From Streptomyces sp. JH14 (GTDB taxonomy: Bacteria > Actinomycetota > Actinomycetes > Streptomycetales > Streptomycetaceae): a DNA stretch of 64,000 nt. Made by a program: the position numbers and the translations under genes. Of this stretch, positions 40,913 to 51,200 are shown one piece after another. Position 1 is the first letter of the stretch; every line of letters starts with the position of its first letter. Below the pieces are notes generated by a model. It was not told the origin of the DNA, ran no database searches, and worked only from the letters and a program-made list of their open reading frames with translations. Where the stretch lies: the NCBI RefSeq assembly GCF_029428675.1, contig NZ_JAJNEL010000001.1:4774001-4838000 (forward strand). The letters are read 5' to 3'.

Positions 40913-43783
40913 CTACAGGGCGCCCTTGCGGGTCAGGTGGTTGAAGCAGATCCAGCCGGGAAGGACCGGCAGCCACAACGTCATGAGCCGGAACAGCAGT
41001 ACGGCGGGCGCCGCAACCTCCTTGGGCAGACCGACCGCGATCAGACCCAGCGTCAGCGCACCCTCGACCGCACCCATCCCGCCCGGGGTCGGCGCAGCCG
41101 ACCCCAGCGCGTTGCCGGCGAGGAAGACGACCGCGATGCTCGCGTAGCTGAGCTGCGGTACGTCGGGACCGCTGAACGCCCGGATCGACGCATCCAGGCA
41201 CATCACGAACAGGCCGGTCAGCAGCAGCATCCCACCGATGCCGGTGAGCAGTTTCTGCGGCCGCTGCACGACGTCGAGCATCCGCGGTACGACTCCGGCG
41301 AACAGCGACCGTACCCGTGTCACCACGAACTTCCGCAGGAACGGAATCGCGGTCACCACGAGCACCAGCACCGCGACCGTCAGCAGTCCCGCGATCACCG
41401 TCCTGGACGGGGTGAGCGAGGACGGGGTCTTCTCGGTGCCGGTCAGATAGCCGAACGCACCCAGCAGCAGCACGTGGCAGCCGAGCCCGAACAGCTGCGA
41501 GGCGCCGACACTCGCGACGGCCAGCCCCGGGCGCACCCCGGAACGCTGCAGGAACCGGGTGTTCAGCGCCACCCCGCCGACGGCGGGCGGCGCCACGATC
41601 TTCACGAACGAGCCGGCCACCTGTGCCAGCACGGTCCTGCCGAACGGAACCCGCTCCGGCACGAACCCCAGCAGGCTCATCGCGGCCGCGATGTAACTGA
41701 GCGCCGAGAACCCGAGCGCCGCCGCCACCCAGCCCCACTCCGCCTGCTCGACGACCGCACCGAAGTCGGCCTCCGTGACCTGCGAGATCAGGAAGTACGC
41801 GGCGATCGCACCGGCGATGAAGCTCAGGAGCGTACGCGGCTTGATCCGCTCCAGCCGGACCGGTTCGACAGGCGCCTGCGGCCGGATCAGCAGCACCTGG
41901 CGGCGGATCTGGGTGAGCAGATCCTCCTCGCGAGCCTCGTCCAGCGCATCGTCCATGGCGCGCTTCTCGGCGCGCTTCTCCGCCTGCTTCTCACTGCGCA
42001 GAGCCTTGCGGTCGGCGGGGACCGAGGGGGTCCCTTCCCGTTCCAGCGCCTCGGACTCCTGAACCTTGGCGCGCTTGGCCGCGTCCGACGCCTCGAGGAC
42101 CGCCTCCCGTTCGCGCTGCGACCGCTCCCGGGCGAGCCTGCGCAGCGCCGCCCGGGTCGACCGGCTCAGCGCGATCGGCTGGAGCAGCGGCAGACAGTCG
42201 GCGACGGCATCGGGGCCGAGGACCTCGAGCGCGGCGGCGACGGCCCGCTCGGCTCCCACCCGCAGGCCGGTGGTGGTGAGGAGCTGGGCGATGTCCATCC
42301 GCAGCACCAGATCACCGGCCGCGATCTCGCCGCCCCGCAGATCGGTGACGAACACCGTGCCGGAACGATCCACCTGGATCGCGTCGCCGGTGAGCCTGCG
42401 GTGCGCGATCCGCCGCGACTGCAGCGCCCTCACCTGCCACCAGGCGCCGCGTACCAGGTCATCGGTGATCTCCGCGTCCTCCAGCCCGTCCAGGGAACGT
42501 CCGCTGATGTGCTCGTACACCAGCATCACGGCGTCGGGACCGAGCTCGGAGGTGGCGATCAGCTTGGGGGCGTTGGCCCCGGCGGCGATCGCCGCGTACG
42601 CGAGAAGCGCCTCCTGCTCCAGCGCCTGGCGCAGCGACTGGATGGACCGGCGCTGGGTGAAGGCGCGCAGGGTGAGCCTGCGCCACACCCGGTAGAAGAA
42701 GCCCTGCGCCTGCTGTTCACGGTCGACGACCGTCACGTCCAGCGGTGGACCGTCCTCCAGTGAGACCAGATAGCGGCGGCCCCGGTCGCTGTGGTCGCCG
42801 GAGTCGGGGGTGTCGTCGGCGCGCATCGCGGTGACCGGCCGGAAACCGACGTGGCGCAGACCGGCCATCAGATGCTGACCGGTCGGCCGGACGTTCGGCG
42901 AGCCGACCGCGTACAGCGTGCCGTACGCCACGGTCCAGCCGATCAGTACGGTCAGGATGATCGAGAACGGAGTCGTATAGCCGCCGACCAGCATGGCGAA
43001 GGCGTCCAGCAGCAGCACCACCCACAGCACGACCCGCCAGCGCGGCCGTCTCGCCATTCCGACCGCCGTCATATAGGCGATGACGGGCGCGAGATAGCCG
43101 TGCACGGGATCGGTGAGCGCGTCACCGGGCTGCGGCTGGGTGAGAGCGTCCTGAATGGTGCCGGGGGCGGACTTGGCGACCCAGAGGTCGGTGGCGAGCG
43201 TCACCCCGTGCGCGAGTACGGCGGCGAGGACCCCGTCCGCGATCCGCAGCCCGTCACGTTTGATCAGCCGCTCGATGGCGAAGGCGACGGGCACGAGGAG
43301 CACGGCGATGCTGGAGACCAGACCGGCGAGCTTGATCAGGACGTCGGGCGCCTGGTCCGTGCCCTTGTTGATGTCGTGTTCGAGGCCGGTGGTCGTGCCG
43401 TGGGCGAATGCGGCGATGGAGATCAGGACGGCGATCGCCAGCACGCCGACGAGGAGCCGCATGAGGTCGGAAGGGCGGTGCACGCGCGCGGGGAGCAGCG
43501 GCTCGTCCCCGGAGACGCGGTCGGCCTGTTCGGCCTCGGCGACGGTGGAGAGGGTGGAGCCGACCAGATGGTGCTCCCGCTCGGGCGCCGTCTCCGGGAA
43601 CTGCTGCCGATCGGGCTTCGTCTCCTGGTCGGGTACCTCGGCCCGGTCCTTCTCCTCCGGTGCCTCGGTCCGGTCCTGCCCCTTCTCCGGGCGAGGCTCG
43701 GCATCAGAGGCGTCCGCCGCCTTCGGTGGCTGCACGCCCTGCTCCTTCGTCGCCTCTGATTGGTCTTCGTGTTCTCGTATCAC
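40913..43783 (-). CDS. Membrane protein with kinase-like domain and LPG-synthase-type (UPF0104) domain
   Basis: A 956-aa protein in three parts. An acidic, charged N-terminus (residues 1-110) leads into about six membrane helices (110-300). A soluble kinase/APH-like domain follows (about 330-560). A second membrane region of about eight helices (620-950) has LPG_synthase_TM features, ending WICFNHLTRKGAL. The kinase-like domain has HRRLTGDAI where active kinases have HRDLKxxN and DLRG where they have DFG, so catalysis looks lost. Related proteins handle lipid-linked substrates or flip lipids. No lysyltransferase domain is present, so it is not a complete MprF. The GTG start is tentative. Confidence 0.82.
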   Translation of the reverse strand: MIREHEDQSEATKEQGVQPPKAADASDAEPRPEKGQDRTEAPEEKDRAEVPDQETKPDRQQFPETAPEREHHLVGSTLSTVAEAEQADRVSGDEPLLPARVHRPSDLMRLLVGVLAIAVLISIAAFAHGTTTGLEHDINKGTDQAPDVLIKLAGLVSSIAVLLVPVAFAIERLIKRDGLRIADGVLAAVLAHGVTLATDLWVAKSAPGTIQDALTQPQPGDALTDPVHGYLAPVIAYMTAVGMARRPRWRVVLWVVLLLDAFAMLVGGYTTPFSIILTVLIGWTVAYGTLYAVGSPNVRPTGQHLMAGLRHVGFRPVTAMRADDTPDSGDHSDRGRRYLVSLEDGPPLDVTVVDREQQAQGFFYRVWRRLTLRAFTQRRSIQSLRQALEQEALLAYAAIAAGANAPKLIATSELGPDAVMLVYEHISGRSLDGLEDAEITDDLVRGAWWQVRALQSRRIAHRRLTGDAIQVDRSGTVFVTDLRGGEIAAGDLVLRMDIAQLLTTTGLRVGAERAVAAALEVLGPDAVADCLPLLQPIALSRSTRAALRRLARERSQREREAVLEASDAAKRAKVQESEALEREGTPSVPADRKALRSEKQAEKRAEKRAMDDALDEAREEDLLTQIRRQVLLIRPQAPVEPVRLERIKPRTLLSFIAGAIAAYFLISQVTEADFGAVVEQAEWGWVAAALGFSALSYIAAAMSLLGFVPERVPFGRTVLAQVAGSFVKIVAPPAVGGVALNTRFLQRSGVRPGLAVASVGASQLFGLGCHVLLLGAFGYLTGTEKTPSSLTPSRTVIAGLLTVAVLVLVVTAIPFLRKFVVTRVRSLFAGVVPRMLDVVQRPQKLLTGIGGMLLLTGLFVMCLDASIRAFSGPDVPQLSYASIAVVFLAGNALGSAAPTPGGMGAVEGALTLGLIAVGLPKEVAAPAVLLFRLMTLWLPVLPGWICFNHLTRKGAL

Positions 43784-43962
43784 CGGTCACCGCCCGCATG
43801 ATGGTGGCACGGCCCGGAGGCAGAGAGGGGCATCAGGGTGCATTGCACGGTTGCGCGATGCGCAACATACGCCCCTTTGCCCGTGCGTGCACACTCAGTG
43901 AACGTAGGTGTACGGTCCGCTCGGTCGCCGTCCGGTCCGGGCTGTCGGTGGCCTACGGCACC

Positions 43963-44379
43963 ATGGGTCGGATGAGCGAACAACGGACGAGCGGCGGCGG
44001 GGCGACGGACGACCGGGCGCCCGACGAGCTTCCCGAGTACGCCGAGCGCGTGCTCGACGTCGCCGACCTGATTCCGCCCGGCCGCGTCATGACGTACGGC
44101 GATGTCGCGGAGTGGCTGGGTGAGGGCGGCCCGCGCCAGGTCGGCCGGGTCATGGCGCTGTACGGCGGTGCGGCGCCCTGGTGGCGTGTGGTCCGTGCCG
44201 ACGGGGCACTCCTCCCCGGCCACGAACTGCAGGCGCTGGACCACTACCGCGAGGAGAGCACCCCGCTGCGTGAGGCGTCCCGCAGCGCGGCCGGCCACGT
44301 GCCACGCCTCGACATGAAGCGCGCGCGGTGGGACGGCGTGACCGGGGCGGGGGACAGGACGGGGGAAGCTCACACCTGA
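43963..44379 (+). CDS. Alkyltransferase-like protein (ATL), MGMT family
   Basis: A 138-aa protein with the C-terminal MGMT fold: VADLIPPGRVMTYGDVAEWLG, then GRVMALYGG, then PWWRVVRADGALLPG. In active methylguanine methyltransferases the last segment is PCHRV with an acceptor Cys; here it is PWWRV, so the acceptor is missing and the protein should be an ATL, which binds alkylated guanine and hands lesions to repair. The start is uncertain: ATG at 43963 or 43972. It precedes the AdnA and AdnB genes, as it does in mycobacteria. The 280 bp before adnA contain no other gene. Confidence 0.88.
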   Translation: MGRMSEQRTSGGGATDDRAPDELPEYAERVLDVADLIPPGRVMTYGDVAEWLGEGGPRQVGRVMALYGGAAPWWRVVRADGALLPGHELQALDHYREESTPLREASRSAAGHVPRLDMKRARWDGVTGAGDRTGEAHT

Positions 44380-44659
44380 CAGCTTCCGCCATTCGGCTCC
44401 GCCACGGGAGGCGCCGGGCCCGTGCGACGTACGGGAGCGACTGCGCGACGTACCTCCTGATCCGCCCCTGACCTGCTGATTTCCGGGTTGCCCGGCACTC
44501 GGGTGCACCCTCTGCGGGACCGTCCGGGCGATGTGGAACGTGACGATCGACGCAGCGGACTCGCCACATTGCATGCCCCCGCTGGCGTAGCGTCGACAGT
44601 TCGCGGCGCGCACCCCCGCCCCCTCACCACCAGCACACCCACCAGGACCGGCGATCCAC

Positions 44660-47600
44660 GTGAGCTCCTCCTCCTTCACCCGGTACAGTCCGCACCGTCA
44701 CACACGGCAGCGGACCACGGGTACGTACCGACTGGTGCGTACCCGGCCGGGTTCCGTGGACCCCCCTCTCCTTGACGCGGCACAGCGGGCGGTGGTTGAC
44801 CACCCCGGCGGCCCGCTGCTGGTCCTCGCCGGGCCCGGCACCGGCAAGACGACCACGCTCGTCGAGGCGGTCGCCGCCCGCGTCGCCCGGGGCGGCGACC
44901 CGGCCCGCATCCTCGTGCTCACCTTCAGCCGCAAGGCCGCAGTGGAGTTGCGCGACCGGATGGCCGCCCGGCTCGGCGCCGCCCGCGGTCCGCAGGCCAC
45001 CACATTCCACTCGTTCTGTTACGCACTGGTCCGCGCCCATCAGGACGCCGATCTCTTCGCCGAACCGCTGCGGCTGCTCTCCGGGCCCGAGCAGGACGTC
45101 ACCGTCCGCGATCTGCTGGCCGGTCAGCTCGAACTGGCGCAGGAGGGCCTCGCGCACATCCGCTGGCCCGACGAGCTGCGGGCCTGCCTGACCACACGTG
45201 GCTTCGCCGACGAGGTGCGTGCGGTGCTCGCCCGCAGTCGCGAGCTGGGTCTCGGTCCGGACGCCCTCGCCGACTTCGCGCTCCGCACCGGCCGCCCGGA
45301 CTGGGGTGCGGCCGCCGAGTTCCTCGCCGAATACCTGGACGTGCTGGACGCGCAGGGGGTGCTGGACTACGCGGAGCTGGTCCACCGGGCGGTGCTCCTC
45401 GCCGAGCGCCCCGAGGTGTCGGCGCAGCTGACCGGGCAGTACGACGCCGTGTTCGTCGACGAGTACCAGGACACCGATCCGGCGCAGGTGCGGCTGCTCC
45501 ACGCGCTGGCCGGCAACCGGGGGACGGCGCCGGGAACCGCCGGCGGCCGGGACCTGATCGCGTTCGGCGACCCGGACCAGTCGATCTATGCCTTCCGGGG
45601 CGCCGATGTGAACGGCATCCTCGACTTCCCGGAGACGTTCCGGCGGGCGGACGGCGGCCCGGCCCCGGTCGGCGTCCTCACTACGTCGCGGCGCTCCGGC
45701 GCCCAGCTGCTGGACGCCACCCGGCTGATCACCCGACGCATGCCGCTGACCCGCCTGCCGTCGGCGAAGGTGCGCGCCCACCGGGAGCTCGCCGCGGCCC
45801 GCGAGGGCGGCCACGCGGAGGCGTACACCTATCCGACCGCGTCCACCGAACTCGACAACATCGCCGACCTGCTGCGCCGCGCCCATCTGGAGGACGGCGT
45901 GCCGTGGAACGAGATGGCGGTGCTGGTACGCGCCGGCGGCCGCACGATCCCCGCGGTGCGCCGCGCGCTCACCTCGGCGGGGGTGCCCCTGGAGGTCGAC
46001 GGGGACGACCTGCCGCTGCGCCACGAACCGGCGGTGGCGCCGCTGCTCATGGCACTGCGCACCGTCGCCACGGCAGCACTGCACCGCTCACCCGCCTCGG
46101 TGGCGGCCTCGGCGGCAGCGTCCGACGCGCCCCCGGCCCCGGTACCGGACTCCGTGACCGCCCCGGGCGCGGAAGCGGGCGTGCCCCAGCCCCCGCCCGC
46201 GCACCCCGCCCCCGGCGACCCCTCTGCGCCCTGGCTCGACACCGAGACCGCTCTCGCTCTCCTCGCCTCCCCCCTCGGCTCGATGGACGCCGCCGATCTG
46301 CGACGGCTCGGGCGGGCGCTGCGCGACGAGGAGCGGGCCGCCGGGAACCGCGTACCGCCGCCCTCCGGCGACCTGCTCGCCCGCGCCCTCGCCGAGCCCG
46401 AGCGCCTCGTCGCGCACGACCCCGCGTACGCCCGCGGTGCCCAGCGTCTCGGTGCGCTCCTGCGCAAGGCCAGGGAGCTCCTCGAAGGCGGCGGCACCGC
46501 CGAAGAGGCCCTGTGGGAGCTGTGGGCCGGCACGCCGTGGCCGGGGCGGCTCGAACGGGCCGCGCTGCGCGGCGGCGCGGGCGGCCGCAACGCCGACCGC
46601 GACCTCGACGCCGTCTGCGCGCTCTTCGACACGGCGGCCCGCGCCGAGGAACGCACCGGCGGCCGCGGCGCGCTCAACTTCCTCGAAGAGGTCGACGCCC
46701 AGGACATCGCGGCCGACACCCTCTCCAAGCGCGTCGTACGCCCCGACGCCGTACGCCTGATGACCGCGCACCGGTCGAAGGGGCTGGAGTGGCGGCTGGT
46801 CGTCGTCGCAGGGGTGCAGGAAGGCCTCTGGCCCGACCTGCGCCGCCGGGGTTCGCTCCTGGAGGCGGACCGGATCGGCCGCGACGGACTCGCCGAACCG
46901 CTCACCCCGGGCGCACTCCTCGCCGAGGAGCGCCGCCTCTTCTACGTCGCGGCGACCCGCGCCCGCGAACGCCTCATCGTCACCGCGGTGAAGGCCCCCT
47001 CCGACGACGGCGACCAGCCGTCGCGCTTCCTCACCGAGCTCGGCGTCACCCCGCGCGACGTCACCGGCCGGCCCCGCCGCCCCCTCGCCGTCGCCGCGCT
47101 CGTCGCCGAGCTGCGCGCCACCACCGTCGACCCCGATGCCTCCGACGCCCTGCGCGACGAGGCGGCCCACCGGCTGGCCCGGCTGGCCGCGCTCACGGAC
47201 GACGAGGGCCAGCCACTCGTACCGTCGGCCCACCCGTACCGCTGGTGGGGCCTGTACGAGCCGACCCGCTCGGCCGTCCCGCTCCGCGACCGGGACCACC
47301 CCGTGGCGCTCTCGGGCAGCGCACTCGACCAGCTCGCCAACACCTGCGCCCTGCAGTGGTTCCTCGGCCGGGAGGTGAAGGCGGACGCTCCCGCGACGGC
47401 CGCCCAGGGATTCGGCAACGTCGTGCACGTACTCGCCGACGAGGTCGCCTCCGGCCGCACCCCCGCCGATCTGGCGGTCCTGATGGAGCGCCTCGACTCC
47501 GTCTGGGACGGCCTGGTCTTCGACGCCCCGTGGAAGTCCAGGCAGGAGAAGGAACAGGCGCGGGCCGCCCTCGAACGCTTTCTGCGCTGGCATGTGATGG

Positions 47601-48103
47601 ACCGCACCGGTCGCACCGCCGCCGCGAGCGAGCACGACTTCGACGTGACGCTCGAAGCGGGGGAGTACGAGGTACAGATCCGCGGCTCCATGGACCGCGT
47701 CGAGCAGGACGCCGACGGCCGGGCATACGTCGTCGACTTCAAGACCGGCAAGCAGTCGCCGACCAAGGACGAGGTCGCCCGTCACCCCCAGCTCGCCGTG
47801 TACCAGCTGGCCGTCCGGGAAGGGGCCGTCGACGAAATCTTCGGCGGCCACCGTCCGGACCCCGGTGGAGCCGAACTCGTACAGCTGAGGCAGCCCGCCC
47901 CCAAGAAGGAGGGCGGCGACGCACTTCCCAAGGTGCAGGCCCAGGAGCCGCCCGCCACCGAGTGGGTCTCCGACCTGCTGGCCACGGCCGCCGGCCGCGT
48001 CCTGGACGAACGCTTCACCCCGACGACCGGTCAGCACTGCACCCACTGCACGTTCCGCGCCTCGTGCAGCGCGCAGCCGGAGGGCCGCCACATCCTGGAG
48101 TGA
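44660..48103 (+). CDS. adnA: AdnA-like helicase-nuclease subunit
   Basis: A 1147-aa protein of the AdnAB DNA-end resection complex. The N-terminal UvrD-like motor has Walker A GPGTGKTT (about residue 58), FTFSRKAAVELR-type motif Ia, VFVDEYQDTDP (motif II), and QSIYAFRGAD (motif III). A long Ala/Pro-rich insertion lies near residues 475-525. The C-terminal RecB-type nuclease has VVDFKTGK (Asp and Lys) and QLAVYQL. Four cysteines (C896, C1127, C1130, C1136) in the AddB-like pattern should hold a 4Fe-4S cluster. Calling it AdnA follows gene order (first of the pair). The GTG start has AGGA about 13 nt upstream. Confidence 0.88.
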   Translation: MSSSSFTRYSPHRHTRQRTTGTYRLVRTRPGSVDPPLLDAAQRAVVDHPGGPLLVLAGPGTGKTTTLVEAVAARVARGGDPARILVLTFSRKAAVELRDRMAARLGAARGPQATTFHSFCYALVRAHQDADLFAEPLRLLSGPEQDVTVRDLLAGQLELAQEGLAHIRWPDELRACLTTRGFADEVRAVLARSRELGLGPDALADFALRTGRPDWGAAAEFLAEYLDVLDAQGVLDYAELVHRAVLLAERPEVSAQLTGQYDAVFVDEYQDTDPAQVRLLHALAGNRGTAPGTAGGRDLIAFGDPDQSIYAFRGADVNGILDFPETFRRADGGPAPVGVLTTSRRSGAQLLDATRLITRRMPLTRLPSAKVRAHRELAAAREGGHAEAYTYPTASTELDNIADLLRRAHLEDGVPWNEMAVLVRAGGRTIPAVRRALTSAGVPLEVDGDDLPLRHEPAVAPLLMALRTVATAALHRSPASVAASAAASDAPPAPVPDSVTAPGAEAGVPQPPPAHPAPGDPSAPWLDTETALALLASPLGSMDAADLRRLGRALRDEERAAGNRVPPPSGDLLARALAEPERLVAHDPAYARGAQRLGALLRKARELLEGGGTAEEALWELWAGTPWPGRLERAALRGGAGGRNADRDLDAVCALFDTAARAEERTGGRGALNFLEEVDAQDIAADTLSKRVVRPDAVRLMTAHRSKGLEWRLVVVAGVQEGLWPDLRRRGSLLEADRIGRDGLAEPLTPGALLAEERRLFYVAATRARERLIVTAVKAPSDDGDQPSRFLTELGVTPRDVTGRPRRPLAVAALVAELRATTVDPDASDALRDEAAHRLARLAALTDDEGQPLVPSAHPYRWWGLYEPTRSAVPLRDRDHPVALSGSALDQLANTCALQWFLGREVKADAPATAAQGFGNVVHVLADEVASGRTPADLAVLMERLDSVWDGLVFDAPWKSRQEKEQARAALERFLRWHVMDRTGRTAAASEHDFDVTLEAGEYEVQIRGSMDRVEQDADGRAYVVDFKTGKQSPTKDEVARHPQLAVYQLAVREGAVDEIFGGHRPDPGGAELVQLRQPAPKKEGGDALPKVQAQEPPATEWVSDLLATAAGRVLDERFTPTTGQHCTHCTFRASCSAQPEGRHILE

Positions 48104-48217
48104 CGCGGGCACCGGTCGTGGACGGTCACCCCGCGCAGCCGGACGGCCACATGGGCGTCGATGCCGCCGCCGGTCGCCCCGCGCGTTTTGTCGGTGCGCC
48201 CGGTTAGCCTCTGTGGA

Positions 48218-51200
48218 GTGTCCTCACGCATCACCGATCCCGAGCAGCTCAAGGAACTCCTCGGGATCCCCTTCACCCCGGAGCAGACGGCCTGCATCAC
48301 CGCGCCGCCCGCCCCGCAGGTGATCGTGGCCGGAGCCGGGTCCGGGAAGACCACGGTGATGGCGGCGCGCGTGGTGTGGCTCGTCGGGACCGGGCAGGTC
48401 GCCCCCGAGCAGGTCCTCGGGCTCACCTTCACGAACAAGGCGGCCGGCGAGCTCGCGGAGCGCGTCCGCAAAGCCCTCGTCGCCGCCGGGGTCACCGATC
48501 CGGACGCGATCGACCCGGACAACCCGCCGGGCGAGCCCAGCATCTCCACGTACCACGCCTTCGCCGGACGGCTCCTCACCGAGCACGGTCTGCGGATAGG
48601 GCTCGAACCCACCACCCGCCTCCTCGCCGACGCCACCCGCTACCAGCTCGCCGCCCGCGTGCTGCGCGAGGCGCCCGGCCCGTACCCGGCGCTGACCAGG
48701 TCGTTCCCCACCCTGGTCAGCGATCTGCTGACACTCGACGCCGAGCTGGCCGAGCATCTCGTCCGCCCCGAACAGCTCGCGGAGCACGACACCGAGCTCC
48801 TCCGGACGCTCGCATCGGCCCGGCTCACCAACGCCGAGCTGCGCAAGATCCCCGAGACCGCCGAGGCCCGCCGCCAGCTGCTGGCACTGACCCGGCGCTA
48901 CCGGGACGCCAAGCGCAGCCGTGACCTCCTCGACTTCGGCGACCAGATCGCGCTCTCCGCCGAGCTGGCCCTCACCCGCCCCGAGGTCGGTGCGATCCTG
49001 CGCGACGCATACCGGGTCGTCCTGCTCGACGAGTACCAGGACACCTCCGTCGCCCAGCGCCTGCTGCTCTCCGCCCTCTTCGGCCGCGGCCCCGACGGCA
49101 CCGCGTCCGGGCACGCCGTCACCGCCGTCGGCGACCCCTGCCAGGCGATCTACGGCTGGCGGGGCGCCTCCGTCGCCAACCTCGACGACTTCCCGCACCA
49201 CTTCCCGCACGCCGACGGCGCCCCCGCCACCCGCTACGCCCTCAGCGAGAACCGCCGCAGCGGCGGCCGCCTGCTGCACCTGGCCAACGGGCTCGCCGAG
49301 CCGCTGCGCGCCATGCACGAGGGCGTCGAGGCGCTGCGCCCCGCCCCGGGCGCCGAGCGCGACGGGATCGTCCGCTGCGCCCTGCTGCGCACCCACACCG
49401 AAGAGATCGAGTGGCTCGCCGACTCGATCGCCCATCTCGTGCGGACCGGCAAGGCGCCCGGCGAGATCGCCGTCCTGTGCCGCACCGCCGGGGACTTCCC
49501 GCAGATCCAGGCGGCGCTCGTCGCCCGCGACATCCCGGTCGAGGTCGTCGGCCTCTCCGGGCTGCTGCACCTGCCCGAGGTCGCCGACCTCGTCGCGGTC
49601 TGCGAAGTCCTCCAGGACCCCGGTGCCAACGCCTCCCTGGTCCGGCTGCTCACCGGCCCCCGCTGGCGGGTCGGCCCCCGCGACCTGGCCCTCCTCGGCC
49701 GCCGTGCCCGTCTCCTCGTCCACCGCGCGACCCACGCCGACGACGACTTCGACCCGGACCGCCGGCTCGCCGAAGCCGTCGAGGGCATCGACCCGGCCGA
49801 AGTGATCTCGCTCGCCGACGCTCTCGACACGTTCCTCGAATCGGGCGGTACGGAGGACGACGGGCTGCCGTTCTCCACCGAGGCCCGCATCCGCTTCGCC
49901 CGCCTCGCCGCCGAACTGCGCGACCTGCGCCGGTCGCTGGCCGACCCCCTCATGGACGTTCTGCACCGCGTCCTCGCCACCACCGGACTCGAAGTCGAAC
50001 TCTCCGCGTCGCCGCATGCCCTGGCAGCCCGCCGCCGTGAGACGCTCGCCAACTTCCTGGACGTGGCGGCCCGCTTCGCCGCCGTCGACGGCGAGGCGAC
50101 GCTGCTGGCCTTCCTCGGCTTCCTGCGCACCGCCGTCCAGTACGAGAAGGGCTTGGACAACGCGCTGCCCGGCGGCGAGAACACCGTCAAGGTCCTCACC
50201 GCCCACAAGTCCAAGGGCCTGGAGTGGGATGTCGTCGCCGTGCCCGGCCTGGTCACCGGCCAGTTCCCCAGCGGCCAGTCCCGCGACGCGTGGACGTCCC
50301 AGTCCAAGGTCCTCCCGCACGCCCTGCGCGGCGACGCTGCCACGCTGCCCGTCGTCCACTCCTGGGACGCCAGGGGACTGGGGGGCTTCAAGGCGGAGAT
50401 GAAGGAGCACCAGCACACCGAGGAGCTGCGCCTCGGATATGTCACCTTCACCCGGCCCCGCACCCTGCTGCTGGGCTCCGGCCACTGGTGGGGCCCGTCC
50501 CAGAAGAAGCCGCGCGGTCCGTCCGGCTTCCTGCAGGCGCTGTACGAGCACTGCGCGGCCGGTCACGGTGAGATCGAGGCCTGGGCGGACGAGCCGGCGG
50601 ACGGCGAGGAGAACCCGGCGCTGGCCGAGGCGGCCGCCGACCACGCCTGGCCGCTGCCCCTGGACGACACGGCGCTCCGCCGCCGCCGGGCGGCCGCGGA
50701 CACGGTGATGGCTCATCTGGAGAAGCTGGCGACGGGGGGGAGCGGCGCTGCGCCGGGGGCGTATCCCGTCGCAGCGGACGACGACGCGGTCCCGTTCCCC
50801 GACGAGCCGTACCCCCTCCCGGACGACCCGCACACCGAGGGCGAGCCGTACCCGGACGAGCCGTACCCGGACGAGGCCGCGGACTGGGACTCCTGGACCA
50901 CCGACCCCCCCACGGCCCCAGCCGCACGGCTCCCGGTCCCGCACGTCCCCGCCCAGCACGCCCCCGACGCCCTGGTCCCGCACGTCCCCGCAGCACGCAC
51001 CCCCTCGCGGCTCACCCCGGAGGAGTCCCGCACCCTCGCCTCCTGGGACCGGGATCTCGACGCGCTCGCCGGTGAGCTGCGCCGCGCCCGCGCCACCGTG
51101 CGCGAGGTCGTCGTGCCCGCCTCGCTCTCCGCCACCCAGCTGCTGCGTCTCGCCGACGACCCCGACGGCTTCGCCCAGGAACTGGCCCGCCCCATGCCGC

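Noticed and set aside
40913..43783. Full MprF lysyl-phosphatidylglycerol synthase
   Set aside because: Only the membrane part matches; the lysyltransferase domain is absent and a kinase-like domain is present instead.
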